From Coraliomargarita_B sp046540835 (GTDB lineage: Bacteria > Verrucomicrobiota > Verrucomicrobiia > Opitutales > Coraliomargaritaceae): DNA of 64,000 bases. A program made the translations under genes and the position numbers. Shown here piece after piece: positions 35,829 through 45,685 of this stretch. The notes beneath the pieces are model-generated. The model worked only from the letters and a program-made list of their open reading frames with translations, had not been told where the DNA came from and did not search any database. Where the stretch lies: positions 1 to 64,000 of the forward strand of contig JBKHEL010000001.1 in NCBI GenBank assembly GCA_046540835.1, read 5' to 3'. The stretch's first letter is position 1. Each line of letters starts with the position of its first letter.

Positions 35829-37407
35829 AAGATACCTCTTTCGACCTTAACGACCACTTCCGCCCCATAACGATGCCCGGCACCAGTAAAACCGCGCAAA
35901 GCCAGACAAACCAGTCCCCCTTGCGCGTGTAGAAGCTCTGACGCCGCTCCCAATCTTCAAATTGAAAAACGTCCAGTGGGCCCCCGCCGCGAAAGTAAAT
36001 GCTTCCGTTTTCATCGCGGAGCACTTCGCGCACGGTCCCATACGCATCAATCCAGCCACTCCAGCCCCCATTGCCACAGCGCACAACCGGACGGCGATTT
36101 TCCACTGCCCGCAGCACTGAGTGCGCGGCATGCTGACTGGCACCGCCCTCTTCACCATACCAGGCGTTGTTGGTTGCCACAAAAAGCACCTGGGCCCCCG
36201 CGCGCACGCTTTCCCGGACCAGTGCAGGAAACACATCCTCATAGCAAACCAATGGACCCACCCGCCAAATCCTTTCGCCGATACTCAAGTCGATCAACGA
36301 AGCTGCATCCCCCGGCACAAAACTGCCTCCCAGCGGCACCACCGTGTCAATAAAGCCAAAGGGTGCCGGCACATACTCACCGAAGGGCACCAGCTCCCGC
36401 TTCGCGTATCCCTGGCTGGATAGACCACTCCCCGGCTCGACCAGAAAAATCCCGTTTTGCCAAACCTCACGCTCAGGCTCCTTTGAAAGACTGCCCATCA
36501 AAATCGGCTGACCGATCTCATTGGCCAGCCGCTCCACCCTCGCCTCCATCTGCGGATTGCCGTCCACCGGCCAGGGTGTGGCTGCCTCAGGCCAAAGGAT
36601 CAAATCGACGTCCAGGCCTCCCACGAAGCGCGTCTGTCGCTCCAGAATCGCGAGATTCTCCAGTTCCCGATCCGTATCCCACTTTAATTCCGGCGCGATA
36701 TAGGGCTGCACCACTCCAGCCGTAAAAAGCGGCACCACGTCCTCTTTCTCCGGCAAGGTTTTGAAAAATAAATAGAGACAACCCCCCAAGAGCGCCAAAG
36801 CGAGATATAAGTCCGGACTGAACCAACCGATCCACTTTTTCAGCTCCCGCTGCACAGTCCGGCTCCGCAGCGTTTGAGCGACACAACAGTTGAACAGAAT
36901 CAGCATAAAGGAAACCCCATAGGCCCCCGTCCACGCCCCCATTTGCAAGATGACCGGGCGCTCCCACTGACTGAGCGAAAGCGGAGCCCAGGGAAAGCCC
37001 CAGAACAGCCAGCTGCGCGCCCATTCGAGGACCACCCATAATCCTGCAATGGCCGAAAACCCAAGCACCCGCACAAAAAACTTCGCCCGCGTCAACTGCG
37101 GCCAGATCCACGCCGCAAAAAGCAGCCAGAGCAGAAAAAGAAAGGCGAGTATCCCACTCAGCCCCAGCGTACCCATCCAGGTAACGTGTCGAAGCCAAAT
37201 CAGGATGATAAACCAACTGACCCAGCCACAGAGTAACCCGACCCAAAACACCGAACGGCGCGAAGGCCCCGCGGCACACCAGAGCATCACCGGGACAAAG
37301 GCCACGTAAGCTGCCTCCGCAAAACCAAAAGGCGGTATCGACAGCACCCACATACAAGCCGAGAGCACCCCCGCCAGCAAACCCCAGTATTTCATCCTAT
37401 GCTTCAT
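35827..37407 (-). CDS. lnt: Apolipoprotein N-acyltransferase
   Basis: Adds the third acyl chain to lipoproteins in the inner membrane, which shows a Gram-negative envelope. About seven hydrophobic segments (residues 5-215) precede a nitrilase-like periplasmic domain. Its catalytic triad candidates are the glutamate in LILWPEAATPWP, the lysine in YAKRELVPFGEYVP and the cysteine in GPLVCYEDVFPAL. A final transmembrane helix follows. The protein has about 526 residues. ATG codons at 37407 and 37395 are both possible starts; a further TTG upstream is unlikely. Confidence 0.93.
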   Translation of the reverse strand: MKHRMKYWGLLAGVLSACMWVLSIPPFGFAEAAYVAFVPVMLWCAAGPSRRSVFWVGLLCGWVSWFIILIWLRHVTWMGTLGLSGILAFLFLLWLLFAAWIWPQLTRAKFFVRVLGFSAIAGLWVVLEWARSWLFWGFPWAPLSLSQWERPVILQMGAWTGAYGVSFMLILFNCCVAQTLRSRTVQRELKKWIGWFSPDLYLALALLGGCLYLFFKTLPEKEDVVPLFTAGVVQPYIAPELKWDTDRELENLAILERQTRFVGGLDVDLILWPEAATPWPVDGNPQMEARVERLANEIGQPILMGSLSKEPEREVWQNGIFLVEPGSGLSSQGYAKRELVPFGEYVPAPFGFIDTVVPLGGSFVPGDAASLIDLSIGERIWRVGPLVCYEDVFPALVRESVRAGAQVLFVATNNAWYGEEGGASQHAAHSVLRAVENRRPVVRCGNGGWSGWIDAYGTVREVLRDENGSIYFRGGGPLDVFQFEDWERRQSFYTRKGDWFVWLCAVLLVPGIVMGRKWSLRSKEVS

Positions 37408-37455
37408 CGTTCGATTCAGGAACAAGCCTCAGAGTCTCATGCTTTTCCCGAGAGC

Positions 37456-37473
37456 GTCCAGCTTCGTCTGGAC
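37456..37473. repeat. Hairpin between lnt and mrdA
   Basis: GTCCAG-CTTCGT-CTGGAC is a perfect 6-bp stem with a 6-base loop and no T-run, in the 172-base space between lnt and the mre/mrdA cluster. Confidence 0.45.
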
Positions 37474-37579
37474 ACAGCACCCACAAAACGCACCGCTTCC
37501 GATTCGCCGTTTTTCAGAAATAGAAGCGACACCCCGGCCGCTTCCCTATGCCTGACAGTGTTCACCCGGCTCTTCACCC

Positions 37580-39520
37580 TCAAAACCCGGCCCGCTCGGG
37601 ATACTGCCGGATGAATTCCTGGAAAATGTCTTTCGCCACCGGCCCCGCAGTCGAGCCTCCGTGAAAGCTGTCGGCAGCACTCGCACCCTCCACCATCACC
37701 GCGACGGCAATCTGCGGGTCCTCCGCAGGCGCATAGCCGACGAACCAGGCGAGGTTGACCTCTTCCCCATGCGCACGGAAATCTGCCGTGCCGGTCTTCC
37801 CCGCGATGCGCAAGCCGTCGATCTGCACCAGCCGTCCGGTTCCATCCGGACCAACCACACGTTCCATCCCCTCATAAAGAGCTGCCCGCTGTGAGGGATC
37901 CAAGCCAAGAGGCTCTCCTCCATGGTTCACCGCCATTGCCTCCTCCCGCGAGAGCGCTTGGAGGGTCGGCTTTGTCCTTGTCTCTCCCCGCCCGATTGAG
38001 GCGATCACCGTCGCCATCTGCAAAGGCGTCACCAACAGAAAGCCCTGCCCGATCGCCGTATTTGCCGTGTCCCCGGGCACCCAACCAGCACCGATCCGCT
38101 CGCGCTTCCACGACTTGTCCGGCACCACCAGTCGGCGGGTCTCATAGGGCAACTCAATCCCTGTCGGCTCGCTGAGCCCGAAGCGCTTGGCTTCTGCACT
38201 GATCAAATCAATACCCATCTTCAGGCCCTCCGCATAATAGAAAACATTACAACTGCCCTCGATCGCGGTCGCCGTGTCCACAACACCATGTCCATTTCGG
38301 GCATGACAGCGAAAAACCCGGTTCCCCACCCGGTAAACACCTTGGCAGTCATGCTCGGTGTTTTCACGAATGGTGCCCGCCCGCTGGCCCGCAATAGTTG
38401 TAATCAACTTGAAGGTCGACCCCGGCGGATACGAGAGCTGGGCCGCACGGTTGAGCCAGGCCCCGCGCTCGTTAATTGCCGTAAAGGTCTTTTGCGGGAT
38501 CATAGGACTCAGGTCATTGAGGTCATAACTGGGATGGCTTGCCAGGGTCAGCACCTCTCCGCTTTCCACATCGAGCGCGACGGCCGCCCCCTTGCGGTCT
38601 CCAAGTGCAGTCTCCGCAGCCAGTTGTAGATCGATGTCGAGACTCGTTACCACATCCTCCCCCTTGCGCGGCGGCACCAGATCGAGCCGGGTATCCTGAA
38701 AACCGAGCGGATCGACACGCCAGAGCTCCGAGCCGGTCTTGCCGGAGAGCTGCTCGTTGAACGAACGTTCGAGCCCGGTTTTCCCCACCTTTTTTTTGAA
38801 GGTGAAGGTCTTGATCCCGTCGTCGGGAAGCTCACTCGCATCCGGGGTCACACTCTGCACATAGCCGAGGGTATGCGCAGCCGCCATACCAAAGGGATAG
38901 TAGCGCGCCGTGTCCGTGTGGATTTTAATCGGCGAATCAACCGGGACCTGCTCCACCAGGCGGGCATATTGATCCGGTTTGAGATCACCCACCAAAGCCA
39001 GAGGCAGCAGGAGCTGCTCGTTGAAGTGGCGGATAATACGGCTTTGTGATATCGAATCTTCGCGACCGGTGATCCGGTTGATTTGATCCACATAGCGCTG
39101 AATCACCGTTTGTCGCGCCTTCCATTGCAGTTGATTGTGGTCGGGCACCGGGGGCCGCTGAGGCCGTTCGGCCACCGGAGTTCCCTCATAGGCCGCCCGC
39201 AGGCGCGCCCGCTCCTCCCGGATAACCTGCGCGTATTCACGCCGGAATTCCGGGCGCAAGTCGTCAAGATAGACCACCGCCGAGTAAAGCGCCCGACTCC
39301 CGACCAATAAATTCCCCTTTCGATCGTAGATATCGCCGCGTGGTCCGGGCTTAATCACCCTCCGCTCCGTTTGCTGCCGCTCAATCGCTTCGTATTTTCG
39401 GCTGGCAACCAGCTGTCGCCAAGCCAACCCCAGCAGCAAAATTACTGTCGCCCCAAAAACAATCCAGAAAAAGAAGAGAAGTCTCGGGTTATCCCCGCGC
39501 TGGACATCATATTGATTCAT
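37580..39520 (-). CDS. mrdA: Penicillin-binding protein 2 (elongasome transpeptidase)
   Basis: The monofunctional peptidoglycan transpeptidase of cell elongation. An N-terminal membrane anchor (LLFFFWIVFGATVILLLGLA) is followed by the PBP dimerisation domain, with KPGPRGDIYDRKG marking its start, and then the transpeptidase. Active-site motifs are SxxK in YPPGSTFK, SxN in EGSCNVFYYA and KTGT in IAGKTGTADF. The protein has 646 residues. It is the last gene of the mreB-mreC-mreD-mrdA series, as in many rods and cocco-rods; rodA is not in view. Confidence 0.95.
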   Translation of the reverse strand: MNQYDVQRGDNPRLLFFFWIVFGATVILLLGLAWRQLVASRKYEAIERQQTERRVIKPGPRGDIYDRKGNLLVGSRALYSAVVYLDDLRPEFRREYAQVIREERARLRAAYEGTPVAERPQRPPVPDHNQLQWKARQTVIQRYVDQINRITGREDSISQSRIIRHFNEQLLLPLALVGDLKPDQYARLVEQVPVDSPIKIHTDTARYYPFGMAAAHTLGYVQSVTPDASELPDDGIKTFTFKKKVGKTGLERSFNEQLSGKTGSELWRVDPLGFQDTRLDLVPPRKGEDVVTSLDIDLQLAAETALGDRKGAAVALDVESGEVLTLASHPSYDLNDLSPMIPQKTFTAINERGAWLNRAAQLSYPPGSTFKLITTIAGQRAGTIRENTEHDCQGVYRVGNRVFRCHARNGHGVVDTATAIEGSCNVFYYAEGLKMGIDLISAEAKRFGLSEPTGIELPYETRRLVVPDKSWKRERIGAGWVPGDTANTAIGQGFLLVTPLQMATVIASIGRGETRTKPTLQALSREEAMAVNHGGEPLGLDPSQRAALYEGMERVVGPDGTGRLVQIDGLRIAGKTGTADFRAHGEEVNLAWFVGYAPAEDPQIAVAVMVEGASAADSFHGGSTAGPVAKDIFQEFIRQYPERAGF

Positions 39521-39569
39521 CAGATCGTCACTCAGGTCTCAGGTTTTCACATTCATTCCTCTGGTTCGC

Positions 39570-40100
39570 TCAAACCATCGGATACTCGTCCGGCTCGACG
39601 TCCAGATGGCAAATTTCAAATAAAGCCCGCTGTAAATTAAAAAACCAGGGAGCGACCACCAGTAAAACCAGATGCGAGAGCAACCATGTCGTGCCGCACT
39701 GTATCCAAAATTCCACTGCTCCAAATCGGCCCGACCCTTCAGAGAGTGTCAAAACCAGCAAAAATACCGCGTTCAATGCGTGGGCGATCAGCACCGGATG
39801 GTAGTTGTGCTCAGCCCGAAAGCGGATGCGCAAATGGAAGATCAAAGCACCCGCAGCAAGAAAAGAGATTGTGAACAACCCAAACTGCGCCGGCAGAGCA
39901 GCATCCATCCAGAGTCCGCTGCCCAGGGTGCAAATAAAATAGGACTGGTGCCTGAGGTAGAGCGCGGGGAACACCACCATCGGCCCCAATAAAAATAGGT
40001 AGAGCGACCAGCCCGCCAGCGCGGAATCCACCATCAGCGTGAGATGGAGCAGGAGCACGTTCGCTCCGAACATCAGAATCGCCCGCGGATCAAGGAGCAT
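39570..40100 (-). CDS. mreD: Rod shape-determining protein MreD
   Basis: A 176-residue inner-membrane protein with five or six hydrophobic segments. Sequence similarity within this family is weak; the call rests on topology and on its position between mreC and mrdA. It overlaps the end of mreC by 11 bases and has one of the better Shine-Dalgarno sites here (AAGGAGGCGAAG before the ATG). It is part of the elongasome. Confidence 0.85.
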   Translation of the reverse strand: MLLDPRAILMFGANVLLLHLTLMVDSALAGWSLYLFLLGPMVVFPALYLRHQSYFICTLGSGLWMDAALPAQFGLFTISFLAAGALIFHLRIRFRAEHNYHPVLIAHALNAVFLLVLTLSEGSGRFGAVEFWIQCGTTWLLSHLVLLVVAPWFFNLQRALFEICHLDVEPDEYPMV

Positions 40101-40941
40101 CTTCGCCTCCTTCCAGGGGATTGAGCGGGATCAGCACAGCCACTTCATGCAACCGCAATAGGTCCGGATCAAGCGCAACCTCCCCCGCCTGGAAGATGCC
40201 GGTGCTACCAGGCTCCAGCCAGCTCACCTTCCCAATTAAAAGACCCGGCGGAAAGGTGCCCCCCAATTGAGTCGAAACCAACTTTAGCGGCCGTTCGCTC
40301 GTCGCCACCAAATCCTGCGCTGCATCGCGGACAACTCCCGCCGGATCCCCGAACCCACTCTGCACAATCCCCTGATACACCACCGGTCGATCATCCCCGG
40401 CAAACTGCGCTGCCATACGAAACTCCGGGCTGGAAATCAATTCCACCCGGCTGGTGAAGGCATTGACCTCAACGACCCGGCCCACGATGCCACCAGAGAA
40501 AACCACTGCTGCGCCTTTCGGAATATCGTAGTCGCGCCCCTTGCGGATCACCAATTGCTGCCACCAGGCACTGAGGTCGCGCCGGATCACCCGGGCCACT
40601 TCGTAGCGGAACTTCCGCCGACTGGGCAAATCCAGGATATTTTCCAGTCGTGCGATTTCTGCTTCGAGCTCCTCCGTCCGCTGGGCATTAAATTGGTAGA
40701 GCGCTTTCGCACGGGCCACCTCACGGCCCGCCTCAATCAGCTCCACCTTCGAATGACTGCGTCTCGACCAAAAGCCCTCCAAATCATCCAGATAGGAGTT
40801 CGCTACCCACGCCGGAGCCTGAAATTCGGAGAAACTCACTCGAAGAAACGATTTGACCGCCGTCGGCACCATCCACCACGCCAAAAGAAAGACGCCGAGG
40901 GCGACAATTGGCTTCAATCTATCGAAGCGTTGCTTCGCCAC
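40090..40941 (-). CDS. mreC: Rod shape-determining protein MreC
   Basis: A bitopic elongasome protein of 283 residues that activates PBP2. A short cytoplasmic start and one transmembrane helix (PIVALGVFLLAWWMVP) are followed by a periplasmic coiled coil (about 70-105, AQRTEELEAEIARLENIL) and the double beta-barrel domain (RKGRDYDIPKGAAVVFSGG, VGRVVEVN). The start is a GTG at 40941, 9 bases after the mreB stop. Confidence 0.92.
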   Translation of the reverse strand: MAKQRFDRLKPIVALGVFLLAWWMVPTAVKSFLRVSFSEFQAPAWVANSYLDDLEGFWSRRSHSKVELIEAGREVARAKALYQFNAQRTEELEAEIARLENILDLPSRRKFRYEVARVIRRDLSAWWQQLVIRKGRDYDIPKGAAVVFSGGIVGRVVEVNAFTSRVELISSPEFRMAAQFAGDDRPVVYQGIVQSGFGDPAGVVRDAAQDLVATSERPLKLVSTQLGGTFPPGLLIGKVSWLEPGSTGIFQAGEVALDPDLLRLHEVAVLIPLNPLEGGEDAP

Positions 40942-40950
40942 GGTCTGCGA

Positions 40951-41973
40951 TCAGTTTTTTGGGGCTCCCGTTAAATCCTTCAGCAGGAAGGCCAACTCAT
41001 GGAGCACCATACCCGTTCCATTGGCGACCGCACTCAAAGGATCATCGGCGATAATCGCCGGCAGCCCCGTTGCGTCGCTCAACATCTGATCGAGCCCCTG
41101 AATCATCGCTCCGCCACCCGCCAGGAAAAACCCGCGGTCCACCAAATCAGCAGACAATTCAGGGGGACAGCGTTCCAGCGCGTTGCGCACAAGATCAACG
41201 ATCGATTGAATTGTATCGGACAAAGCCTCGCGGATCTCCTGCGAAGTGATCGTGATCGTCTTGGGCAAACCAGCCACCGAGTCACGGCCCCGCACCTCCA
41301 TCGAAACTTCCTCCTCCATCGGAAAGGCCGAACCCACCCGGATTTTAATCTCCTCTGCGGTGCGCTCACCAATCATTAAATTATAGGCACGCTTCATATA
41401 GTTGACGATCGCCGTGTCGATCTCGTCGCCCCCCACACGAATACTCTTCGTGAAGACCACACCAGCCAGCGAAATAATCGCGACCTCTGTCGTCCCCCCA
41501 CCGATATCAACAATCATATTCGCTGCCGGTTCATCAATCGGCAGTCCCACACCAATGGCCGCAGCCATCGGCTCCTCCAGCAACACCACATCACGCGCTC
41601 CCGCACGGATAGCCGAATCTTTCACCGCGCGGCGCTCCACCTCGGTGATTCCCGAGGGCACCGCCACCACAATACGCGGGGCGACAAAAGTCTTCCGGTG
41701 ATTCACCTTGTTGATGAAATAGCGCAACATCGCCTCCGTGATCTCAAAATCCGCGATCACCCCATCCTTCATCGGCCGAATCGCCGTAATATTCCCAGGC
41801 GTCCGGCCCAGCATTTTCTTAGCCTCCGAACCAACCGCGCAGACCTTTTTGGTCGATGAATAGATCGCGACCACACTGGGCTCGCGGAGCACGATGCCCT
41901 TTTCTTTAGCAAACACCAAGGTGTTTGCTGTTCCCAGGTCTATGCCAATATCGTTAGAGAGAAGTCCGAACAC
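40951..41973 (-). CDS. mreB: Rod shape-determining protein MreB
   Basis: The bacterial actin that organises cell elongation along the inner membrane. It has 340 residues. Nucleotide-binding blocks are clear: GIDLGTANTLV at the N-terminus, MIVDIGGGTTEVAIISL in the middle and FLAGGGAMIQGLDQML near the end. The hydrophobic start MFGLLSND fits the membrane-binding loop. The start is a GTG at 41973. A TTGACA at 42003-42008 on the minus strand may be its -35 box, but the matching -10 is poor. Confidence 0.97.
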   Translation of the reverse strand: MFGLLSNDIGIDLGTANTLVFAKEKGIVLREPSVVAIYSSTKKVCAVGSEAKKMLGRTPGNITAIRPMKDGVIADFEITEAMLRYFINKVNHRKTFVAPRIVVAVPSGITEVERRAVKDSAIRAGARDVVLLEEPMAAAIGVGLPIDEPAANMIVDIGGGTTEVAIISLAGVVFTKSIRVGGDEIDTAIVNYMKRAYNLMIGERTAEEIKIRVGSAFPMEEEVSMEVRGRDSVAGLPKTITITSQEIREALSDTIQSIVDLVRNALERCPPELSADLVDRGFFLAGGGAMIQGLDQMLSDATGLPAIIADDPLSAVANGTGMVLHELAFLLKDLTGAPKN

Positions 41974-42107
41974 AGGGATGTTGTCTATTCAAAGATTTTG
42001 AATGTCAAATAATTAGAGCCAACAGATTCTCCCCTTATTCATCCAACCCCCTATACCCAAAACAAAAGCAGCGACCTAACCCACTATTTCTTCCGATATT
42101 ATTTTGA

Positions 42108-42134
42108 CCTGTCCCTAATTTTTGTGTGGACAGG
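42108..42134. repeat. Inverted repeat just before the second RAYT gene
   Basis: CCTGTCC (42108-42114) and GGACAGG (42128-42134) form a perfect 7-bp stem with a 13-base AT-rich loop, 27 bases before the RAYT start. It could be the recognition hairpin of this enzyme or a regulatory structure. Confidence 0.45.
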
Positions 42135-42161
42135 CGATGGTTTACTTTGTGTTATTGGGGT

Positions 42162-43232
42162 ATGAGGCATCGGCGTTTGAAGGTAGATTCTGGTTGTTCT
42201 TCGGCTGTATATCACTGCATGAGTCGGACGGTGAATGGGGAGCGTTTATTTGATGATCGGGAGAAGGAGGTGCTGCGGAAGATGCTTTGGCAGGTGGCGG
42301 ATTTTTCCGGGGTGAAGGTTTTGACTTATGCTTTGATGGAGAACCACTTTCATGTGCTGATTGAGGTGCCTCAGCGGAGGGTTATTTCGGATGGGGAGCT
42401 GATCCGGCGTTGGCATCGGCTTTATCCGCGACCGACGAAGTATGAGACGGCTTCGTTGAAAGTGATGAAGCGGATCTTGGCTGACGGCGGGGACCGGGCC
42501 GAAGCGGTCCGCGAGCGGTTGCTGCTTCGGATGGGGGATATTTCGGAGTTTATGAAGACCTTGAAACAGCGCTTTTCGACTTGGTTTAACAAGACGCATG
42601 AGCGCTTTGGCCCGCTTTGGTCGGATCGGTTTAAGAGCGTTCTGGTGGAGGGGCAGGGCAATCCGCTTCAGACGATTGCGGCCTACATTGATCTCAATCC
42701 GGTGCGGGCCGGTATCGTTGACGACCCTAAAGATTACCGATTTTGCGGTTACGCTGAAGCGGTTGCTGGTTCTGGAAGCGGCCTCAGTGGCGGAAATGAG
42801 AAGGAGGGACAAAAGTTTGAATCGGGCCTGACGCATCCGGCAGTTGAAGGTCTGCGCTCGATTTGGCGCGCTTACGCAAATGGCATACCCGGCGAGGTCC
42901 TATCGGGAGAAATGGCTCTAAGCATGCACCGTGAACTCATTTTCGGGAAGCATGCGGGGCGAGCCGTTCTTTCGGAAGCAGAACGGGCAAAGGCTCTGAA
43001 GATTTTGGAAAGCGGGGAGGCGAATCTACCCCGGGCGACGGTGCTGCGCTGTCGGGTGCGTTATTTCACGGACGGGGCAATTTTAGGCAGCGAAAATTTC
43101 GTAAAAGCGTTTGTCGAAACGGTGCGGCAGAAAAAGCGCCGGAAGCGACCACCTAAGTTAAGCTGGTTGCGAGGGGCGGATTGGGGTGGCTTGGCAACTC
43201 TGCATGATGTGCGGCGGCGGGTCTTTGGCTGA
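42162..43232 (+). CDS. Second REP-associated tyrosine transposase (RAYT, Y1_Tnp)
   Basis: A paralogue of the RAYT at 12781, similar over its whole length of 356 residues. The HUH motif is His62-Phe-His64 (MENHFHVLI) and the catalytic tyrosine is Tyr175 (AAYIDLNPVRAG). It lacks the extra loop after the HUH strand but has a different insertion (GSGSGLSGGNEKEG) around residue 208. All catalytic residues are intact, so it is probably active or recently so. The ATG at 42162 is chosen; an earlier frame start at 42126 would translate one arm of the hairpin. Unlike the first copy, it has no matching repeats on both sides. Confidence 0.87.
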   Translation: MRHRRLKVDSGCSSAVYHCMSRTVNGERLFDDREKEVLRKMLWQVADFSGVKVLTYALMENHFHVLIEVPQRRVISDGELIRRWHRLYPRPTKYETASLKVMKRILADGGDRAEAVRERLLLRMGDISEFMKTLKQRFSTWFNKTHERFGPLWSDRFKSVLVEGQGNPLQTIAAYIDLNPVRAGIVDDPKDYRFCGYAEAVAGSGSGLSGGNEKEGQKFESGLTHPAVEGLRSIWRAYANGIPGEVLSGEMALSMHRELIFGKHAGRAVLSEAERAKALKILESGEANLPRATVLRCRVRYFTDGAILGSENFVKAFVETVRQKKRRKRPPKLSWLRGADWGGLATLHDVRRRVFG

Positions 43233-43281
43233 GGGCTTCTTCAGCAAGCCACGGAAACGGATTAAAAGATTGCCATGCGGG

Positions 43282-43893
43282 CTAGGCGTCTTCGTCCGGG
43301 TCGGGCTCCTTTTGGGCTTCGATGCGCCGCTCGATTTCCAGAAGGATGGCTTCGGAACCTTTGAATTTGTGATCGTCGATACAGAGTCGGCGAGGCTTGT
43401 GTGCCCGTTCGTAGAGGGCATAGGCGATGCCCTTATTTTTCCACTTTTTGCGATCGGTTGCGTAAAATTCGTCCAACTGGACCTGTTGTCCGGATGCTCC
43501 GGTGACCGTCTCACCGTGGGCCTCAATCGTGAGTCGGTGGTTCCATAGGATCCAGGCGGCAAAGAGCAGGGCCCCCACCATCATCGTCCATCCGATGACC
43601 CGTTGTTCGCGAATAGCCGCATCCGTTCTTTCTTTGGGCGTTTTACTGGAGTAACCCGCTTCACGGGCTTTTTGCTGCCAGGCGATCCGCAATTCGGGGC
43701 TCTCTTCGTCCTCAATTTCGCCCGATTCGATCAAGCGTTCTTTGATCTCGACATATTCGGCGTAGCGTTCCGCTTCGTTCGGCCAATAGTGGTAGCCATC
43801 CGTAAGGAACCAGCCTGCGATACCGAAAATCATAAAAAACATGAAGAGCATGCGGCGGCGCCATTCTTTCGAGATTCGTGCGATAACTTCCAT
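43282..43893 (-). CDS. Membrane protein of unknown function
   Basis: A 203-residue protein with two transmembrane segments, about residues 13-30 (RMLFMFFMIFGIAGWFL) and 98-116 (IGWTMMVGALLFAAWIL). Between them is a charged helical loop rich in glutamate and arginine, with ESGEIEDEESPELRIAW. The C-terminal 85 residues form a soluble, probably cytoplasmic, domain of alternating strands and helices (YATDRKKWKNKGIAYALYE) and end in an acidic tail. It is not a recognised family. It lies alone between a RAYT and gnd. Confidence 0.7.
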   Translation of the reverse strand: MEVIARISKEWRRRMLFMFFMIFGIAGWFLTDGYHYWPNEAERYAEYVEIKERLIESGEIEDEESPELRIAWQQKAREAGYSSKTPKERTDAAIREQRVIGWTMMVGALLFAAWILWNHRLTIEAHGETVTGASGQQVQLDEFYATDRKKWKNKGIAYALYERAHKPRRLCIDDHKFKGSEAILLEIERRIEAQKEPDPDEDA

Positions 43894-44102
43894 AGCAATC
43901 TCTCTTGTGACCGATTTTCCTGCGAATTCAAATCAATTGCCCGTTTCCGGCGGTGTTCTTTTTGAATAATTTTGCATTCGGAGCTGCGATGAGCCGGTTT
44001 TGACAAAATGCTTTTCAACCGCGTCTCGTGCTTGCATCACTCCGGTGGACTTGTGATGGTTTCAGACTTCACTCAGCTCAACCTCAACAAATTATCTCCT
44101 CT

Positions 44103-45611
44103 ATGTCAGAAGAAGCAGTTTCCGAAATAGGTCTGATTGGCCTCGCCGTCATGGGTCAAAACTTGGCTCTCAACATAGCCGATCACGGCTTTAAGATCTC
44201 GGTTTACAATCGAACGACCTCGAAGATGGAGGCATTCCTTGCAGAGAACCCCGACACACCCGGTGGCCTTGTGGGCTGTAAGACCCTGGAAGGGTTCGTG
44301 GCCTCGCTGAAGCGTCCGCGCAAGATCATCATTCTGGTGCAGGCCGGCTGGGCGACAGACAAGGTGATTGAGGGTCTTGTGCCGTTGCTTGAAGAGGAGG
44401 ACATCATCATCGACGGGGGCAATGCCAAATGGGACGACACGATTCGCCGCGAAAAAGAGCTCACGGAGAAGGGCCTTCGGTTCATCGGCTCGGGTGTTTC
44501 CGGTGGTGAGGAGGGCGCGAGATTTGGCCCATCGCTGATGCCTGGTGGAACACCCGAGGCCTGGAAGTATCTGGAGCCTGTCTGGACGGCGATTGCGGCA
44601 AAGGTCGATCCGGAAAGCGGAAAACCGATCGAAGGTGCCGAGCCCGGCAAGCCGGTTGAAGGGGGAGTCAGTTGCACCGCTTATATTGGACCCGATGGAG
44701 CCGGTCACTACGTAAAGATGGTGCACAACGGCATCGAATACGGTGACATGCAGATGATCTGCGAGGCTTACGACCTGATGCAGCATGTGCTCGGTCTCTC
44801 GCCTGATGAGATGGGAGACATTTTTACGGAGTGGAATCAGGGTGAACTCGATTCCTTCCTGATTGAAATCACTGCGGACATCCTCAAGCAGGCTGACCCG
44901 GAGACCGGGAAGCCCTTCGTTGACGTGGTGCTCGATACGGCAGGGCAGAAGGGCACCGGGAAGTGGACATCTGTCAACGCGCTGGACATGGGCACGCCTG
45001 CGCCGACTGTAGCTGAGGCGGTCTTCGCCCGCTGCCTGTCTGCGGTGAAAGAAGAGCGTGTCGCTGCGGAAAAGATACTGAAAGGGCCCGATGCTGCCCC
45101 CTTCGCCGGTGATAAAGCGGCGGTGGTGGAGGCCATTCGCGATGCGCTGTATGCCTCGAAAATCTGCTCTTACGCGCAGGGTTTTCAACTGATGGCCTAT
45201 GCGCAGGAAGAATATAACTGGGAGCTGAATTTCGGGGAGATTGCGCAGATCTTCCGCGGAGGCTGCATCATCCGTGCAAAATTTCTGCAAAAAATCACCG
45301 AAGCCTATGAGCGGGATCCGAAGCTGGCGAATTTGCTACTCGACCCCTACTTCAGTGACGCGATTCACAAGGCGCAGAGAAATTGGCGTAAGGTCATTGC
45401 TCTTGCCGCCGAGCATGGTGTGTCGATCCCGACCTTCAGTTCCGCGCTTTCCTACTATGACGGCTACCGTTCTGCCCGTCTTCCGCAAAATCTTCTGCAA
45501 GCGCAGCGCGACTATTTTGGCGCCCACACGTATGAGCGTGTGGACAAGGCACGCGGAAAATTCTACCACATTGACTGGCCGAAATCGGACCGGCCGCAGG
45601 TCGAAATGTGA
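44103..45611 (+). CDS. gnd: 6-phosphogluconate dehydrogenase (decarboxylating)
   Basis: Oxidises 6-phosphogluconate to ribulose 5-phosphate and CO2 with NADP+. The N-terminal Rossmann motif GLAVMGQNLALNIADHGF and substrate motifs SGVSGGEEGARFGPSLMPGG and GHYVKMVHNGIEYGDMQ are present. The protein has 502 residues, longer than the 468 of E. coli. The extra length is partly in a loop (DPESGKPIEGAEPGKPVEGG) before the substrate block and in ADPETGKPF. The ATG at 44103 follows a C/T-rich leader. A strong terminator follows. Confidence 0.96.
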   Translation: MSEEAVSEIGLIGLAVMGQNLALNIADHGFKISVYNRTTSKMEAFLAENPDTPGGLVGCKTLEGFVASLKRPRKIIILVQAGWATDKVIEGLVPLLEEEDIIIDGGNAKWDDTIRREKELTEKGLRFIGSGVSGGEEGARFGPSLMPGGTPEAWKYLEPVWTAIAAKVDPESGKPIEGAEPGKPVEGGVSCTAYIGPDGAGHYVKMVHNGIEYGDMQMICEAYDLMQHVLGLSPDEMGDIFTEWNQGELDSFLIEITADILKQADPETGKPFVDVVLDTAGQKGTGKWTSVNALDMGTPAPTVAEAVFARCLSAVKEERVAAEKILKGPDAAPFAGDKAAVVEAIRDALYASKICSYAQGFQLMAYAQEEYNWELNFGEIAQIFRGGCIIRAKFLQKITEAYERDPKLANLLLDPYFSDAIHKAQRNWRKVIALAAEHGVSIPTFSSALSYYDGYRSARLPQNLLQAQRDYFGAHTYERVDKARGKFYHIDWPKSDRPQVEM

Positions 45612-45641
45612 GCTTCAGAGAGAATCCTCCTTTGACAAAAG

Positions 45642-45666
45642 CCTCCCGGAAACGGGAGGTTTTTTT
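45642..45666 (+). terminator. Rho-independent terminator of gnd
   Basis: CCTCCCG-GAAA-CGGGAGG (45642-45659) is a perfect 7-bp stem with a GAAA tetraloop, followed by seven T. Confidence 0.92.
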
Positions 45667-45685
45667 GGGTGGGGTTGTGTCGGGG

